Part shown: piece after piece, positions 11,877 through 11,894 of the stretch
Position numbering within the stretch: position 1 is the stretch's first letter
Layout: the number at the start of each line of letters is the position of its first letter
Origin: Deltaproteobacteria bacterium
GTDB taxonomy: Bacteria; Desulfobacterota; DSM-4660; Desulfatiglandales; HGW-15
DNA: 11,894 nt
Direction: 5' to 3'
Assembly (NCBI GenBank): GCA_016926135.1
Contig: JAFGPH010000220.1
Location: 1 to 11,894, forward strand
Position numbers and translations under genes: made by a program
Notes under the pieces: generated by a model
What the model was told of the DNA's origin: nothing
Database searches by the model: none
The model's input: the letters and a program-made list of their open reading frames with translations, nothing else

Positions 11877-11894
11877 GTGGTGCCGAAGACAGGA
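11877..11894. repeat. Right attachment-site core (18-bp direct repeat)
   Basis: Identical to 1039-1056 and ending exactly at the window edge, so the true repeat may extend further. It is next to the integrase gene, the usual side for the reconstituted tRNA. Confidence 0.9.
11878..11894 (-). tRNA. 3' end of a tRNA, probably tRNA-Leu (rest beyond the window)
   Basis: On the minus strand the bases read T, CCTGT (T-stem 3' strand), CTTCGGC (acceptor 3' strand), A (discriminator), CCA: a 17-nt match to positions 60-76 of a tRNA. An acceptor starting GCCGAAG is typical of bacterial tRNA-Leu. The remaining body must lie to the right, outside the window, so identity is inferred. Confidence 0.6.

Larger units (their letters stand above)
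1039..11894. mobile_element. Integrative element, phage-satellite-like, inserted at a tRNA 3' end
   Basis: Exact 18-bp direct repeats close both ends. A tyrosine integrase with all catalytic residues lies next to the right repeat, and paired arm-type sites lie inside both ends. Inside are replication genes (DnaB-type helicase, initiator), an excisionase-like HTH protein, a complete terminase large subunit, a terminase-small-subunit-position gene and many small proteins, nearly all on one strand with overlapping starts. No capsid, portal, protease, tail or lysis gene was recognised. The size of about 10.8 kb matches P4- and PICI-class satellites. A prophage with its structural genes deleted is the main alternative, but the tight coupling of genes and intact ends argue against random decay. 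Confidence 0.8.

Overview
The window is a compact integrative element of about 10.8 kb (1039-11894) with a strip of host chromosome on its left (1-1038). GC is moderate to high, Shine-Dalgarno sites are strong, and the replication and packaging proteins resemble those of phages from Desulfobacterota-like bacteria. That lineage guess is from memory and weak. The host part is a 3'-truncated GNAT-type acetyltransferase gene on the minus strand (1-935) and an intrinsic terminator (995-1027).

The element is bounded by an exact 18-bp direct repeat (1039-1056 and 11877-11894). Read on the minus strand it is the CCA-ended 3' terminus of a tRNA, most likely tRNA-Leu, whose body should lie just right of the window. 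A tyrosine integrase (10700-11857) abuts the right copy. Near-identical tandem arm-type sites lie just inside both ends (1155-1172, 11820-11837).

The main rightward strand runs, left to right: a small zinc-finger protein (1272-1628); a strong terminator; a small possible DNA-binding protein (1731-2063); a DnaB-type helicase (2038-3384); a replication initiator-like protein (3387-4187) with an iteron-like repeat field in its coding sequence, a candidate origin; an excisionase/AlpA-like HTH protein (4207-4554); a protein in terminase-small-subunit position (4658-5155); a terminase large subunit with ATPase and nuclease residues intact (5268-6704); and seven small unrecognised proteins (6694-9125). 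Two of those seven share a C-terminal motif that I associate with phage scaffolding-type proteins.

A regulatory island follows (9126-9808). It holds a minus-strand ribbon-helix-helix repressor (9365-9550) flanked by two promoter-linked, highly folded RNA candidates, one on each strand, whose promoters share a GGTATACTNGG box. The right part (9809-10681) is a translationally coupled run of tiny genes, one apparently frameshifted, leading to the integrase.

I see no capsid, portal, tail or lysis gene. The layout (integration, autonomous replication, DNA packaging motor, many small proteins, about 11 kb) fits a phage satellite that borrows a helper's capsid, although a deleted prophage remains possible. 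The working model is that integrase and the excisionase-like protein move the element, the initiator and helicase replicate it, the terminase packages it, and the small proteins redirect the helper.
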